In this document: positions 11,794 to 24,816 of the stretch, in pieces
Layout of the letters: every line of letters begins with the position of its first letter
Numbering within the stretch: position 1 is the stretch's first letter
Translations under genes and position numbers: made by a program
The notes under the pieces: model-generated
What the model saw: the letters and a program-made list of their open reading frames with translations, nothing else
Told to the model about the DNA's origin: nothing
The model's database searches: none
Source of the DNA: Heterohyrax brucei
Lineage: Eukaryota > Chordata > Mammalia > Hyracoidea > Procaviidae
Length of the DNA: 64,000 bases
Direction of reading: 5' to 3'
Assembly: GCA_028571685.1 (NCBI GenBank)
Contig: CM053144.1
Span: 102,516,171 to 102,580,170, forward strand

Positions 11794-12271
11794 CTTGAGG
11801 CAAGAATGAGACAAATGTCTGCTTCAACTGCAGCCTAAAGTACCACTACCGAGGGAGCAAGATTTTAGGCGTGAACTCATTTAGGTATCTAACTTAATTC
11901 TCCCCTAATGATGTTCTTCTTTGATCACACTATGGGGTTCCATGGAATGCACACTGGCAAAGAAATCAGGGGCTCTGGAATTTCTCTGTGGTTACTTCTT
12001 GACAGGTTTTCTTCAGACTCACAGAATCACTTAACTTGTCTGAAGCTGAGCCTCTAAATCTGTCACAAAAGTGTGATATCAATCCACTGATATCCATGAG
12101 AAAAAGACATCAAACCCAGACAAGGCACTAAAATAAGCCCCCAAATTCTACTTTATGCCCTGAATCAGCCAATTTATCTAAAATGATCTAGTTAAAAGAA
12201 AAACTTCATCATGTTATGGTGTCTTAGAAAGAAGAATATTTAGCATATACAAAGTGATTTAAAAAAAAGAA

Positions 12272-12417
12272 AAATTCTATTGAGTTATGACTCATAGCAA
12301 ACCTATAGGACACAGTAGAACTTCCCCATAGAGTTTCCAAGGAACACCTGGTGGATCTGAACTGCTGATCTTTCGGTTAGCAGTTACAACTCTTAACTGC
12401 AACCCCACTAGGGTTTC
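12272..12417 (-). mobile_element. AfroSINE
   Basis: Near full-length reverse copy: gagttatgactcatagcaaa, ccccatagagtttccaagga, ggttagcagttac, then the head at actagggttt. Confidence 0.8.
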
Positions 12418-12858
12418 AATGTAGTGTGATAGCATATGAATATTACTTAAGGCAAACTTAGCTCAGGCATTAATCATAAATGTATGGTCCAAGGTGCTCT
12501 GTTGAGGTTCAACTCAGAAGTCAATCACCAAAAGCAGCTACTGTAACTTCATTCACTTACATCTCCATCAACAACCATACTTTGCTAATTAGCTTCCTAA
12601 AGACCAGCAATGGATTTTTACTGATACAGACAGTGCCCTGTCTAACAAGACAGATTTTAGAAACAGTTCTTATTGTTTAAATTAAAGATTATCTAGGTAG
12701 GAATTTATTTAAGATATTTTGTAGATTCTAAACCGCTTTGCATAAATAACACATAAAAAAATCCAATGAGGTGTAGGGCTTCATCTTTAAGCGTAGTATC
12801 TAACCTAAAGGGTCCTCTTTCTGACCACTGGTACAGGAGGAGTTTTAGTTGTGTGACA

Positions 12859-13008
12859 GGTGCAATGGTTAAAAATCTGAGTGCTAACAAAAGGCTGGCA
12901 GTTTGAATCCACCATCCATTCCTTGGAAACCCACAGGGCAGCTCTAATCTGTCCTATGAGGTCACTATGAATTGGAATTGACTCAACAGCAGTGGGTTTG
13001 GGTTTTGA
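12859..13008 (+). mobile_element. AfroSINE
   Basis: Plus copy: gtgcaatggttaaaaatctg (A-box region), ggcagtttgaatccacc (B-box region), gaattggaattgactcaaca, and tail agtgggtttgggtttt. Confidence 0.8.
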
Positions 13009-13606
13009 TAGAATGGGCTAGAATTTTGCCTCTAGTATGTCATTACGTTTGCCTGACGGAAATTTCCTGCAAGATAGGGGTCAGCACACACTAACAGACA
13101 GATAGCTGAGACATCATTAAGCTCAAGCAGCTGGCTTCACATACTATTTACAGCTTTCTAATGTTTTTTTATTTAAATAAATATGTGTATGTATGATGGA
13201 ACTTAACCTGAGATCTGCTTTCTTTATAACCTAGTACTTATCCACAGGTTTGTATAAACAACAGGCTTAGTAAATTCATAGCACACAGCTAAAAAGACTG
13301 TCACGAAATACTTCCTTTTAGTCAGGGACTGGTAAATTTGATTTAATAATCCAGTGTCTAGAAATACTTCATATCAAAGTATCAACTCAAATAAGAACTT
13401 GTCTCAGGTACCATCAGTAGCACAGCCCATTTGCTGCTTCTACCCATTCCCACCACAAATTTGCTTTAGAAATGGCCCAGTTAACATTTTTAAACAATTA
13501 TTAAGTGCAAAACACTTGCTGGGTAATACTGTGGTACAGTGAGATATATATAAGTAGAAGTTTGTGAGCTTAAGGAACTTTTCTGAAATGGTGGTGGACA
13601 TAACAC

Positions 13607-13793
13607 TGGACTAATCGTCAGGAAATTCCAGTTTTAGCCCTCACTAGCCCAACAGCTAGTACTTCCATTGGTGAGCTAACCGTTTCTTTGAGCTTTATTT
13701 CATCACTTGACAGCGAAGGGGAAGGACTATGTGGTCCTCCAGTTTCTTCCATTTTAACCTTTCATGATTCTATTTTCAAGGGCCGTGAGCTTA
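13607..13793 (+). repeat. MIR-class SINE remnant
   Basis: ggtgagctaaccgtttcttt and gactatgtggtcctccagtt followed by catgattct match the layout of the MIR3-type 3' half. Diverged. Confidence 0.45.
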
Positions 13794-13794
13794 C

Positions 13795-13925
13795 TCCCAG
13801 TGAGCACCAGGTACTTCATCAGTGACTAGGAATCCAAAGATGAGTAAAATACGTTCCTTCCTCTTAAGGATCTTATGACACAGTGGGAGAAACAAAAGAG
13901 AAACAGTCACTGTGACTATATATTA
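13795..13925 (+). repeat. L2-like remnant
   Basis: agtgagcaccaggtacttca, atccaaagatgag and ggatcttatgacacagtggg follow an L2 3'-region pattern. Weak. Confidence 0.35.
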
Positions 13926-13946
13926 CTATTACTTACATGACTGGTG

Positions 13947-14117
13947 CAAGCACTTTGTGCCTGGTGACTAACTGAAAGGTTGGTGGTTGGAACCTACCCA
14001 GTGGCACCAGGGAATAAAGGCCTGGCAACCTGCATTCATAATGCTACTGCCAGGAAAACCCTATGAAGCAGTTACACTCTGACACAACCAGGTACTGACA
14101 AGATGGCAACTAACAAA
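13947..14117 (+). mobile_element. AfroSINE variant
   Basis: Longer subtype with ggcctggcaacctgcattca between head and body, then ggaaaaccctatgaagcagt and the tail ggcaactaacaaac, which resembles the RTE terminus. Confidence 0.7.
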
Positions 14118-14467
14118 CAGAAGCAACACTTATTATCACCCCATTTCACAGAGAAACATTCAAAGAGCTTGATCCAACACTGCTGCTTTTTCCGTCACAT
14201 CAGGTGGATGGTATAAATAGGAAGACAATCCAGAATTAATAGAGACAAAACCCATCATAGCTGGACTAAGTGATTTGACTCAGATGGACTCTGATCTTAC
14301 TTCCTGTTCATCAAGAATCATTTAAGGAATAGAAAATGGCTTCGCCCAAAAACATAAGCCTCAGCTAATTTTCCTGAAATTCCTACTATCAGGGTCACAC
14401 TTAAGGCAACACAACCACAAGGCCCTGGTAATTTTACCTGGAAGGAATAATGCACTAAGTCATTCAA

Positions 14468-14637
14468 AAAAAAACCCAAATCTGCTAACACTGAATCCAT
14501 TCTGACACATAGCCAACCTACAGGACAGAGTATAACTAACTGCCCCACGAGGTTTTCAAGGAGTGTCTACTGGATTTGAACTACCGACCTTTTGGTTAGT
14601 AGCCATAGATCTTAACCACTGGGCCACCAGGGTTTCC
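14468..14637 (-). mobile_element. AfroSINE
   Basis: Reverse copy: gccccacgaggttttcaagg, ctaccgaccttttggttagt, cttaaccactgggccaccag. Confidence 0.8.
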
Positions 14638-14819
14638 CTACAAAGTCATTAGGTGCCTTTTTTCTCCATCATCTTAGATAAAATACACAAGATAAGTGAC
14701 TTTGAATGAAGTAAGAAAGGAACAAACTTACTTTTAGCTCTTCTCCTTCCAACTACCCCCATGAGAATGTTCACACAGGGACCTCCAAGTCAACATTTTA
14801 AAATCAGTTATCATTTCCA

Positions 14820-15420
14820 CCAGTTTCTCTCACTCTGCCCTCATCACCCCAAATCAACTATGTCCATCTGACTTTTTTCTCTCTATTACTGTTGACATTT
14901 CTCCTCTAGTCACTTAAAAACCTCAAAATCATAATGCCAGCATTGATTCTTTCTTTTCAGTCTCCACCCTTCAGGCCCTGGGGACACTCTTCCTGCCGTG
15001 CCTCTTGCCTGTGACCCTCCTCCGCAGTCCCATTGTCCCCAGCCCAGTTCAACTTCATTACCTCTCCTCTGAATCACCGTCAAACCTTCCAAACTCTTCC
15101 CCTGTTCCAATCCACTGAGCACACTACTGCCAGATGAATTTTCCTTTAAGTGCAGTTCTTAAAGTCACTTCTCTGCTAAAAGACCTTCAGTCTACCTGTT
15201 ATCTATCAGTTCCAGTACTAACTCTTGAACTAGGTTTTCAAGGGCCATCACAATATGCTGCCAGCCGATGCTCCAACCAGGCAATGCTTCAGAGTATACT
15301 TTCCTACTTGCTTCACCCACGGCCTCTGCCCTCCTATTCACACTAGCTCCATCTGCTGAAACACATCTACCCTCTTGGGGACCTTTTTGGAACCTCTAAT
15401 AGAAGATAGAAGATCTCCAG
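14820..15420 (+). repeat. L2 LINE 3'-end fragment
   Basis: cttcattacctctcctctga, ccaatccactgagcacacta, ctctgctaaaagaccttcag and tttcaagggccatcacaata occur in the order expected for L2. No frame is open. Confidence 0.55.
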
Positions 15421-16790
15421 ATCTGAGTATCTCAGTCTATGATACACCCATTTTTTAACTCTGTTCAATTCAAAGAGTTATATATTTCAAAGGAGAGAAT
15501 AGTATTAACAGTCAGAAAAATACGAAGTCTTCAGTACATGAAGACCACATGGCCCATGGGACCATGCACTTCTCCTCAGAAACAATCAGCATATTCACAA
15601 TCTCATGTTTACTGCCTTTCCTCCCTACTACACTGCAAACCCTTAAAGAAAGCAAAAGCTACTTCAAACAGCAAAGGCTATTTTATTCTCTATTAGAACT
15701 CCAGCAATTTACACTGTTAGGCACACAATAAACAGGGAAGAACTGATTGCTGTTAAGTACTGAAGACTTCATATTCTCTGCATATTAATTCTGTTCTCTC
15801 TTTTGAAATGTCTGACTCTCAGAATTGAATAGAGTTCACAGGCCCTCTAGAAATGCTCTGAGGGATCACTATTTGGGGGCTAAATTACCCGATTCAAATA
15901 TCTGTATTGATCAGATGAAAGATAATGGCTCAATGGCTGCTTCCCTTGGGGCAACACAGAATCAGTCATCACTGGATTTCATATTGGACTTTCTGCAATT
16001 AGCTCTTTCACTTAATTACAATCATCATCTTCCATATATTCTATGCTAAGAAGTAAATTATGATTATCTAATATTTTAAGAGTCTCATGGAAATACACTC
16101 CATGAGCATTCTTCAGTAGGCGGAGTATTACCAGCTCAGTGAGAAGTTTATAAATTATCTCCTTTTTAATTGGTTTGCTTTATTATTGTTTTCTGCACTA
16201 TTAGGCAGAACACAATAAAAAGAATCACCACTTTTGCCAGGGAGAGACAACATAAAAATAACTTAAAACAGAAGAGAACTCTACGTGCATGGTGAAATTT
16301 TAAAGTAAAATTATAACACATAGTATAACTCAGAATGATCTGCAGCTGTGGTTTGAAAATATCAGGTACATGATTGATGAGAAAACTGACTAATAATCTA
16401 CCACTCACTAAGAAATGAGGGTCGCACATGCAAATAAAATTAACCTATGCTATAAATCCATAAAACATGTAATAAACTTGTACGTTCGCAGAAAGGTTGG
16501 AGGAGAGAGGCAGAGGGGATCAAGTGTTGCTGAGGTTCGGGAGGGGAAGCAGAGAGAGGAGGACAGGCAGCAAGCCACGGAGGGGGAAGAGGGAAGCCAC
16601 GTCAGCAAGCAAAGTCATGGAGAAAGCCGAGGGCCTAGGAGAGGTGACGGGCTAGCTGGGAGGTCAGAACAAAGGTGGTTAAGAGAATCCAGACTAAGCA
16701 CTAACCAAAGCTGCCAGTGCTTCCATCTGCGAACTTCTTATTTGTGTCTTGACGCGTCTCACTAGGGAGAAGCAACATCTTCTAAGATGG
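15421..16790. other. intronic sequence, no firm feature
   Basis: A purine-rich, locally GC-richer tract lies at 16,495-16,680. No consistent splice sites or repeat family are seen. Confidence 0.3.
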
Positions 16791-16794
16791 AAAA

Positions 16795-16965
16795 CTGGGC
16801 TGTACACACCTGTCTTTTCAGTCCTACCAGATCAGCAGCTCCTTGAGGCCAGAATCTGTACTTGCCTCATTTTATTACCTTTTTAATTGGTTTGGCACAG
16901 GCTGACGTATAGCTGCACACCTTTCAGTGTTTAATGAGCATTCAGTAAATTAGTAAGTGTAATCT
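16795..16965 (+). repeat. L2/MIR 3'-tail remnant
   Basis: gcagctccttgaggccagaa and tgagcattcagtaaat fit the common tail of L2-mobilised elements. Confidence 0.4.
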
Positions 16966-17092
16966 TAATTCAGATTATCTCAGATTATCCTGTGATCCGT
17001 AACAGGGTCATCACACGTCCCAGTTTGCTCAGGATAGTCTCATGTAACACCTGTTGTCCCAGCACAGCTCTCCCTTTCATTTTCCAAAGTTC

Positions 17093-17146
17093 CTGTTGTT
17101 GCTGTTGTTGTTGTTAAGTGCCGTTGAGTCTGTTCCTACCTGTTGC
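17093..17146 (-). mobile_element. AfroSINE/RTE 3'-terminus fragment
   Basis: gttgttgctgttgttgttgt followed by taagtgccgttgagtctgtt is the reverse of the shared RTE/SINE terminus. Confidence 0.55.
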
Positions 17147-18425
17147 AGGAATAAAACACAATAAAACAAAATTCTGCCTGTTCCTGGCTCCATGCTCACA
17201 ATTATTGTTATGCTTGAGCTCATTATGACAGCTACTGTTTCAAACCATCTTCTTAGGTTTAAAAAATCACTTTTAGATTTTCAGCTGTAACAGTCTGAAT
17301 GTTGATTTTCAAAACTGCCCGACACGAACCCATTTACTTGCCATCACCTCTTTCTGGTCAAAACAGACGATTCTGGTCAACACTGCAAACACTGCAACTC
17401 TGAATATCGGCTAAACAAGTTTAATTATCATTCGTCTGACTTTAGTGATTTTTTCTAGAAAAATCATTCTGTAAACTCAACGAATGTGTATAACTACATT
17501 TCTACAGTTAATTTTTTTATAGTAGGAACACATAAGAGAAATGTTATTGCTGTTCATCTTCTGGAATATCAATATAATAAATAATTAAATTTCCACACTG
17601 CAATTTGTTTTTCATCTCTCTCTCTCTCGGTCTATACACATATATAGCAATGAAAGCACTTTAATGTCCCCAGAAATATATGAGACTTTCTGTCACAGCT
17701 GTCTCACTTTGCAATGACTGCATTGCTGGATTTGATAAAAATGATACGGAAAACTTTTTACCTTTTTAAATTTTTTTAAAAAATTACTTTGAAAAGTACC
17801 ATATTCAGAGCTGCTGCTTATACATGCAATGACTTTTGTAGGAGTCAGACTTGATGGCCAAGTTAAAAAAGGAGCCCTTTCCCCCAGGCTAGATAATAGG
17901 CTGAATTTCAGCCTCACTCACCCCTTGCAAATGACAGCGGTGGCCCTCAGTGTGAAACTATTTTTTCCTACTTGGCAAAACAGATACAACAACATAAAAG
18001 CTGCCTGTGAAGTAAATCATTAAGTCACTGCACTTAATCTCCTATTTTTTCATTAAAACTTTTCAAACGTGTCCATCTGAGGAAAAAAGCCAGCTTCATA
18101 AGTGTGTGTGGTCAGGCTGATTCTGCTTCACAAGGCAGGAAAGCCTTCAGAATCTCAAAGTTTAAAGAAATATAACAAACGTTTGATAACATCTTAAATC
18201 TACAATTCAAATAAGTAAAAACCTATGAATGAAAAGTAGCCAGAATGCCTTTATTTTCAGAACTTTATGCCAAAGACCAAAAGACTAACAGAACAGACCA
18301 GACTAAGTTTAAAAGCCTCCAGTTTTTCGTTAAACATCTTTCCCAAAATACAAGAACATGACAACATGCTGCTCTCTTATACGAATCTCAGATCCAGCAT
18401 CTCAGCAATTTTTAGAGAAAGATGA
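17147..18425. other. intronic sequence, unassigned
   Basis: Contains a short (tc)n run near 17,616-17,627. Nothing else is recognised before the exon at 18,569. Confidence 0.3.
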
Positions 18426-18429
18426 TTAA

Positions 18430-18460
18430 AATAATAATCATGATGATGATGATGATAATG
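18430..18460 (+). repeat. (ATG)n-like trinucleotide repeat
   Basis: aataataatcatgatgatga and flanking repeats, about 30 bases, just downstream (in gene sense) of candidate exon 8. Confidence 0.75.
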
Positions 18461-18568
18461 AACATTCCTGATTGCTGGGCTAAAGAGGAACAAAAGTACA
18501 AACACAGGGGAGGGTGTTATTCCAAAGGTAGCGGAAAAGCAACAGATGAAAGCAGCACAGCACGTTAC

Positions 18569-18612
18569 CTGGAATCCACACAACCATCGAAGCTGCAGTA
18601 AGCTGCATATTC
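18569..18612 (-). CDS. candidate internal exon 8 of an unidentified gene
   Basis: A 44-base micro-exon, phase 2 to 1, reading NMQLTAASMVVWIP after a split Gly codon. The acceptor is gggtgtgtgtttag|GA and the donor CAG|gtaacg. It joins the 24.9 kb exon (which ends in GG) and the 11.7 kb exon without a stop. Being short, it is easy to produce by chance; the two-sided phase match is the main support. Confidence 0.5.
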
Positions 18613-19159
18613 CTAAACACACACCCAAAACATGGCTTAGGAGGCCCCCAAATTCTGTAAGCAAGCTCTGATTAAGTATAACAAATCATTTCCTTCATAT
18701 ATAACCTAGGTAAGAGTCCCTTTCTGTGCATCACACACCTGGGTAGGGAGACACAGTGCTAGCTTTAAATTTTACCTCCTGCTATAACTGCAACATAAAA
18801 ATAAAATTACCAAACAGCTTTCAGCCCAGGTATTGTAACTGAAATGATGCTTCATAAACAGAATTTTTATATATTCTGAGCTGATCTGTCTGTTGTTCAT
18901 TTCCACTATCACAATGGCCCCCGAATCAAAATAAATGTTCAACATGGTATTGTGTTATCAAAAAAGCCTGGGCTAGCCTGCAATAAGAGCAACATGTTGT
19001 AGATTTTGAAGTAACATTTTTACTGACTGGCAAACTAAAAAATACCCATTACACTTATCTGTGAGGAGCTGAATCTAGACTGTGCTGTTCTAAAAGACAC
19101 AATTCTCTACCCTGCAGATATGACTTGGTTGCAGATATTACTACATTCACATTTGTAGA

Positions 19160-20022
19160 TGCTGCATCTAATTAATACAGACAATGGAACATACAAGGAG
19201 CACAGTTAGGGAAATCTCCTATACATAATCAAATAACCTCATGAGACTAAGTTACTAGGCTTGAAGGCTGAGGGCCATTAATTCAGGGTACATTCACATC
19301 AACTGGTGTTAACAGTTCATAAAGACAATCTTCTATATTCTACCTTAGTGAGTAGCATCTGGGATCTTAAAAGCTTGCGAGTGGTCATATAAGATACAAC
19401 TATTGGTCTCATCCTGAGTGGAGCAAAGACAAGTGTAAAAAACTGAAGACTCAAGGAATCAAGTAGTCTAAAGGACTACTGGAACACACAAACCACAGCC
19501 TACATGACTCCAAGACCAGAAGAACTAGATGGTGCCCAGATACCACTACAGAGTCCTCTGATCAAGATCACAATAGAGAGTCCCAGGCAGCATGGGATAA
19601 AACTGTAGAATTAAAATCAAATTTATAAAAAAGAACAGACTTACTAGTCTGATAGGGACTACAGGAACCTCCAAGATTATGGCCACTTGACACCCTTCCA
19701 ACATGGAACTGAAGCCATTCTTGAAGATCATCTTTCAGCTAAATGATAGATAAGCCTACAAAATAACAGCACCCTACAGGAATGAGCTTCTTAAAAAAGT
19801 TAATTATATGAGACCATAAGGGCAGATTCTGCTCATAAGAAGGCAGAAAGTGGTAGGAAAACTAGATGAAAGATAATGGGAACCCAGAGTGAAAGATAAC
19901 TGGGAGAATACTCACACAGAGGGGACTGAGACCAATGTCTTAGAACATTCTGTGCACAAATTGTTGAGTATAAAACTATTCTGCTCTATAGACTTTCCCC
20001 TAAAACATAATATTTTAAAAAA
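19160..20022 (+). mobile_element. L1 3' UTR, 5'-truncated
   Basis: gtagcatctgggatcttaaa, gaccagaagaactagatggt, agacttactagtctga and the terminal block actttcccctaaaacataat define this L1 3' UTR. Related copies are at 33,433 and 51,963. Non-coding. Confidence 0.7.
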
Positions 20023-21330
20023 AGAAACTATGCTATTTGAACTATAAAGAAATCACATCATTAATTGCTTATTCTTATCACAAGTCTTTCCTTTTACATC
20101 AGCTTTCCCATACACAATCAACTTGAGGTTTATTTACTCAAGAATATTTTGACTGGATTTGATTAAAGAAAAAAAAAGTTGGGGGGAGTACATTGCTTCA
20201 TTAATGCTTCCCAATCTGTTTCCATTTGAAGTTCGTTCTTATGTTTTACTATATCTTATAGTAGGTATTTACACTTTCTGCATAGATTCTATTTTTCTAT
20301 TTCTTTTTGGTTTTCTTCCCTTTATTCTAATACCTTCATGCCTTATAATGTGCTGACATGTCTATTTCCTTCCCTCTCACCACTCCTGTCATCATTTGGA
20401 TGGCCGCTAGACCAAAACCTATAGATTTACGCTCTTTCTCTCTGCCCACCACCAACACCACCCCCAAATAAAAACACGTCAACTCAAACCTTGAACTTTC
20501 GAGTTATAACTAAGCTTCCACCTCAGCCCACACAGTGCTTGGTACCTAGTCTAGGAGCTGATTCTGTGCTGTGCCATGTAAGTGAAACCCTTGTAGGTGG
20601 CTTGGACCCTTGTCTGTAAGTGATTTACATCATAATCAAAGGAAAGCATCCTCAGAAACATTGGTACCAAGAAACATTGAAGATCAAGGGTAACTTTTAA
20701 GTTGTCAGAAAATGAAAGCTAAACCCCAAATAAAATTAAGTACTGAAATACTAAATTTTACTAGAATACCCATAGCTTCCATAAGGGATCTTGGGTAGCC
20801 AATAGAGGAAGATGAGTTAAGGGAATGGAAACAGGAGTGTGTGCTAGACACTGCCCTGACAGCCTGCGGGGACTCTCTAAGTTTTGCCCATCACTGCTCC
20901 TTACAGGGACCAAAGGCACCTACATTCTGTATCCAGAGCAGCATAGTAAAACTTCAGCTAGCAAGCCTTCATAAAGGAAAGACCTTTGTAAAGAAGACTG
21001 TTAAACAAGCAAAACATGTAATTTATAAGCCGTCATCTTGGCTTTCATATCAGAATTTCTACTATAATACGTTGATATGAATGAGAAAAACTGAAACTTC
21101 ACTCACTGAGCACAGAGTTGATCTCTTAAATCTAATTTTTATTGAAAATAATAGCGTATGTATTCAGTAGAACACTAAAACAAGCTCCCTTTAAGGAAAA
21201 TAACTGTTATTGACTGCTACCAGCTGTGCCCAATGAATGAAGGCATCAGTGATGTTTTCCAGAAAACTAGGATGACTGCTACTTGGAGGATGAAAGTAAA
21301 CACAATAGACAGAACCATTCACAAGCGTGC
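20023..21330. other. intronic sequence, unassigned
   Basis: AT-rich; no repeat family or exon could be supported. Confidence 0.3.
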
Positions 21331-21334
21331 ACAC

Positions 21335-21525
21335 TCTGTGACAGCACGATGCTAAGTGTTTAGTAGAGTAGTTTATGTAATCCCACAGCAACCCTGTAAA
21401 GTACCATTTTTCAGATAAATCACTGGGGCTAAAGAGATTAAGCTACCTGCCCATATTATGCAACTTTAAGAACACAGCTGTGGTTATAAGTCAGGTCTAT
21501 TCAATGTCTGAGCCTGAGCTGCACA
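21335..21525 (-). repeat. MIR SINE
   Basis: cagcaaccctgtaaagtacc, atttttcagataaatcact and gagattaagctacctgccc are the MIR core and tail in reverse orientation. Confidence 0.7.
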
Positions 21526-21908
21526 GCCTTGAAAAAGCTTGAAAATAAGAAATGTAGTCATACCAAAGATGGGTTGAAAATTCTAGATGTCCGTTGCATG
21601 TCACTCCTCATTTACTTATCTGTTATTTATATTTACTCAACTTTCAAAAAAGATTTGAGACAAATTCCTTAGCACAGGATACATACATACACATACATAT
21701 AGAAATATACGTAATCACAATTATCAGCTTCTGCAGTCACTGGGTGGTAAGCAGACACATTACCAAGGCTGAGGAGAACCCAAGCCTTGTTGGAGAGGGA
21801 CAACAAACAACAGGTTATGGTGAATGATACAAGCCTTAATCTTGTTCGGTAACATTCAAGTCAGCCCCCAACTCACGGAAACCTACAACCAACCAAACTA
21901 TACACTGT

Positions 21909-22415
21909 TGTCATGGAATGGACTGTGTTCCCCCCCAAATATGTGTAGCCATGTGGATGGGCCATGATTCCCAATAATTTGTGATTGTCCTGTGCTGTAT
22001 GTTAAAGGGTTAGGCTGGCACTGTAAATCCCTTCATAGGATCACCTCCCTGCTCCACTGTAAAGGGAGTTTCCCTGGAGTGTGGCTTGCCCCACCCTTAA
22101 TCCTTTCAGCCTGCAAGAGGTAAAAGGAAGGAGAAGCAGGCAGAGAATTGGGAACCTCACACCATCCAGAAAGCAGCACCGGGAAAAGAGAGCGTCCTTC
22201 AGACCTGAGGTTCCTGCACCAAGATGCTCCCTGGACAAAGACTGATGCAATACCAGACTTTCCTCCAGAGCCGGCAAGGGGAAAAGCCTTCCTCTGGAGT
22301 GGATACCCTGAAAATGGACTTGTAGCTTACTGGACTGTGTAAGAATAAACCTTCCTTTGTTAAAGCCATCCACTCTGTGGTATTTCTGTTAGAGCGAAGC
22401 TTGCTGACTAAACCA
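21909..22415 (+). repeat. MaLR-type solo LTR
   Basis: Opens TGTCATGGAATGGACTG with the hallmark gggccatgattcccaata, continues through ggttaggctggcactgtaaa and ttactggactgtgtaa, and ends near ttgctgactaaacca. The poly(A) signal region is aagaataaacc. Flanking 5-mers (actgt and cctgc) match imperfectly, so the boundaries are approximate. SINE-like sequence lies on both sides. Confidence 0.75.
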
Positions 22416-22690
22416 CCTGCCCACTATATGTCATCACTCTGATCTGTTAGTTGAAATTGAACCATTAAAATCCACAGCACTTTCACTGGCTCATTTTTTA
22501 GAAGTAGATCACTAGGCCTTTCTTCCTCGTTCATCTTATTCTAGAAGCTCCAGTCAAACTTTTTATTATCATAGCAACATGCAAGCCTCCAAATGAGAGA
22601 GGTGGTGACTAAGCATGATGTTTGTTGGTTGGCAATCGAAACTCCATCTCCCACACAGAACATGAAAATTCTACCACTGAGTCACCACTT
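22416..22690 (-). mobile_element. AfroSINE variant, degraded
   Basis: gctcattttttagaagtaga and tcactaggcctttcttcct mark the second AfroSINE subtype in reverse. Related sequence at 21,848-21,908 suggests the LTR may have split it. Confidence 0.5.
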
Positions 22691-22713
22691 GCCCCCAAAG
22701 CCTTCTTAACCCA

Positions 22714-22856
22714 AAAACAAACCCACTGCTGTTGAGTCAACTCTGACTCATAGAGATCCTACAAGAGTGAGTACAACTGCCTCACAGGTCACCAAGGAAC
22801 ACCTGGTAGACTCAAACCACCGACCTTTAGGTTAGGAGCTGTAATTCTTATATAAG
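22714..22856 (-). mobile_element. AfroSINE
   Basis: acaaacccactgctgttgag, caaggaacacctggtagact and ccgacctttaggttaggag, in reverse orientation. Confidence 0.8.
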
Positions 22857-22987
22857 CTTTTTAGGAATAATGTAGTCCCCAGTTCACACCTAATTTTGAG
22901 AAGCGCTATGTCACTAACAGCCCAAGCTAGTACTCAAACCCATTTGCATTCAAATTCTAGGGACTTTCATCCCAACTGTTAGCTTCT

Positions 22988-23467
22988 TGTCTTAGTCATC
23001 TAGTGCTTCTATAACAGAGATACCACAACAGGATGGCTTTAGAATGAGAAACTATTCTTATAGTCCAGTAGACTGCAAGTCCAAATTCAAGGTGTGTGCT
23101 CCAGATGAAGGCATTCCCTCTTTGTTGGCCCCAGGGCATGGGGGACGGGGGAAGTTTCTGGTGTTGCATCAGTCTTTCTTTGCTGAGAGCATCGCACAGG
23201 AACGTGGGGTCCAAAGGATGAGCTCTGCTCCCAGGGCTGCTTTCTTGATGGTATGAAGTCCCCAACTCTCTTTGCTAGCTTTTTTCCTTTATCACTCAAG
23301 AGACTGCCTCAAGGCATAAAACAATCTTATACAACTATGCCCACCCTCCTTCATTAACATCACAAAGGCAGGATTTACAATAGGGAGGAACATCATACAA
23401 TATCAAGAAACATGGCCCAGCCAAACTGCCACACAAATTTTTGGAGAATACAATTCAATCCATCACA
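22988..23467 (-). repeat. MaLR-type solo LTR
   Basis: TGTCTTAGTCATCTAGTGCT at one end and caattcaatccatcaca at the other, with all internal MaLR landmarks. The flanks cttct and ctttc are an imperfect 5-base duplication. Confidence 0.78.
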
Positions 23468-23592
23468 CTTTCCCAATCTCAATTTTCTCATTTTTAAAAA
23501 GCAAAAGGTAGTAATCACAGTACTTTCCTCAAAGAGTTGTAAATGAGAGAATCCTGTAAAGCTCCTTGCACAGTCCCAGATTATAAGCACTC
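23468..23592 (+). repeat. MIR SINE fragment
   Basis: cccaatctcaattttctca, gagagaatcctgtaaagctc and gcacagtcccagattataag follow the MIR 3' half. Confidence 0.5.
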
Positions 23593-24126
23593 GAAAGGAG
23601 TGACTTTGATAGCACAAACTATTACACACAAAATCATCAGGTAAAGCTGTGCTGACTGTCCCCTGTGGTTTTCCCATAGCCACTCCCTCAACAACAAATG
23701 CTCAGATTACAGAATCGGAATCCAAGGATTCTTGATGTGCTGAAGCATTACACAGGTTTTCTACAAGATTCTAGTAAAGCCACTAGAAGCTGAACACCAA
23801 TGGGACAGTGAAAAGTTCCTGCAATAATCATGCCAATGGTACTGATGGAGAGTCATAGCCCTTATTAAGTTCTCTTTCGAAGAAATTAAGAAAGATTATG
23901 AAGAATAACAACAACAAAGGAAAACCAGATTCTTAAGCTCTGTGGAATGAAAGCCCCAGACAGTTCCTGAGCCTATCAGAAAGTCTGAGACAGCCAGGCC
24001 AACAGCAGGTCAGACTGCATCCAGAAACTAAAAAGTAAACAATAACATAAGCATTTGGTTTACGTTTGCCATCATGTTGTTCTGGGATTTCTGCGTGAGT
24101 CTGGTTTACTAGTGAGAATCAACAAT
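23593..24126. other. intronic sequence, unassigned
   Basis: No exon or repeat was recognised. Confidence 0.3.
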
Positions 24127-24276
24127 TTGTAGTGAGTTAAGCGCTATGCCTGCTAACCAAAAGATCAGGAGTTCAAATCCACCAGGTGCTCCTTGGAAAC
24201 TCTATGGATCAGTTCTACTCTGACCTCTAGGGTCATTATGAGTCGAACTCAACTTGACAGCAGTGGGTTTTGTGGG
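24127..24276 (+). mobile_element. AfroSINE
   Basis: gagttaagcgctatgcctgc, ggagttcaaatccaccaggt (B-box region), ggtcattatgagtcgaactc, tail cagcagtgggtttt. Confidence 0.85.
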
Positions 24277-24816
24277 GAACAACGTTTAAAGAAACCGTGT
24301 TTTATTGACAAAGTGTGCAAAATCCACAGGATTCCTGCAAGAAAAGGCCCATTCCTTCCTTGAATATTCATGCTTGTCTATGATTGTTTTGCATATTTTT
24401 CTAATCAGGAATGCTCCTTTAATAAATAATGTGCCATTTATTTCTGAAACTCATGTGTTTTATAAGCAATCTGTTATTTATCCTTTATTAGTCTCTTATT
24501 CATTTTACTGTGGAGACTTTGGCACTAAGCTATATTGGAAACCATTAAGTTTGTCTAAACATTTCAGGCAGTGAGGTTAATTCGACTTCTAAAATATTGC
24601 TTTGGACAGCTACAGACAGGAAAGAGAACTAGAAACATATTTGATGTCACTAACCTTAGAGACAGGGGTATCTAATACAATTCATTAAATATAATTGAAA
24701 TAGAAATCCTACAATGAAAATGTAACAAGGAACATTGTGCAAATTGACTTTTTGAAGTATATCCTTCCCTTGGTGCACATATTCAACTCCCATTAATTTT
24801 AATAGACATAACTTAC

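Noticed and set aside
12480-12680. Plus-strand open frame of 66 codons
   Set aside because: No homology, splice or regulatory context; length expected by chance.
16495-16770. Purine-rich, GC-richer tract as an exon or promoter
   Set aside because: No paired splice sites, few CpGs, and no open frame that joins the exon chain.
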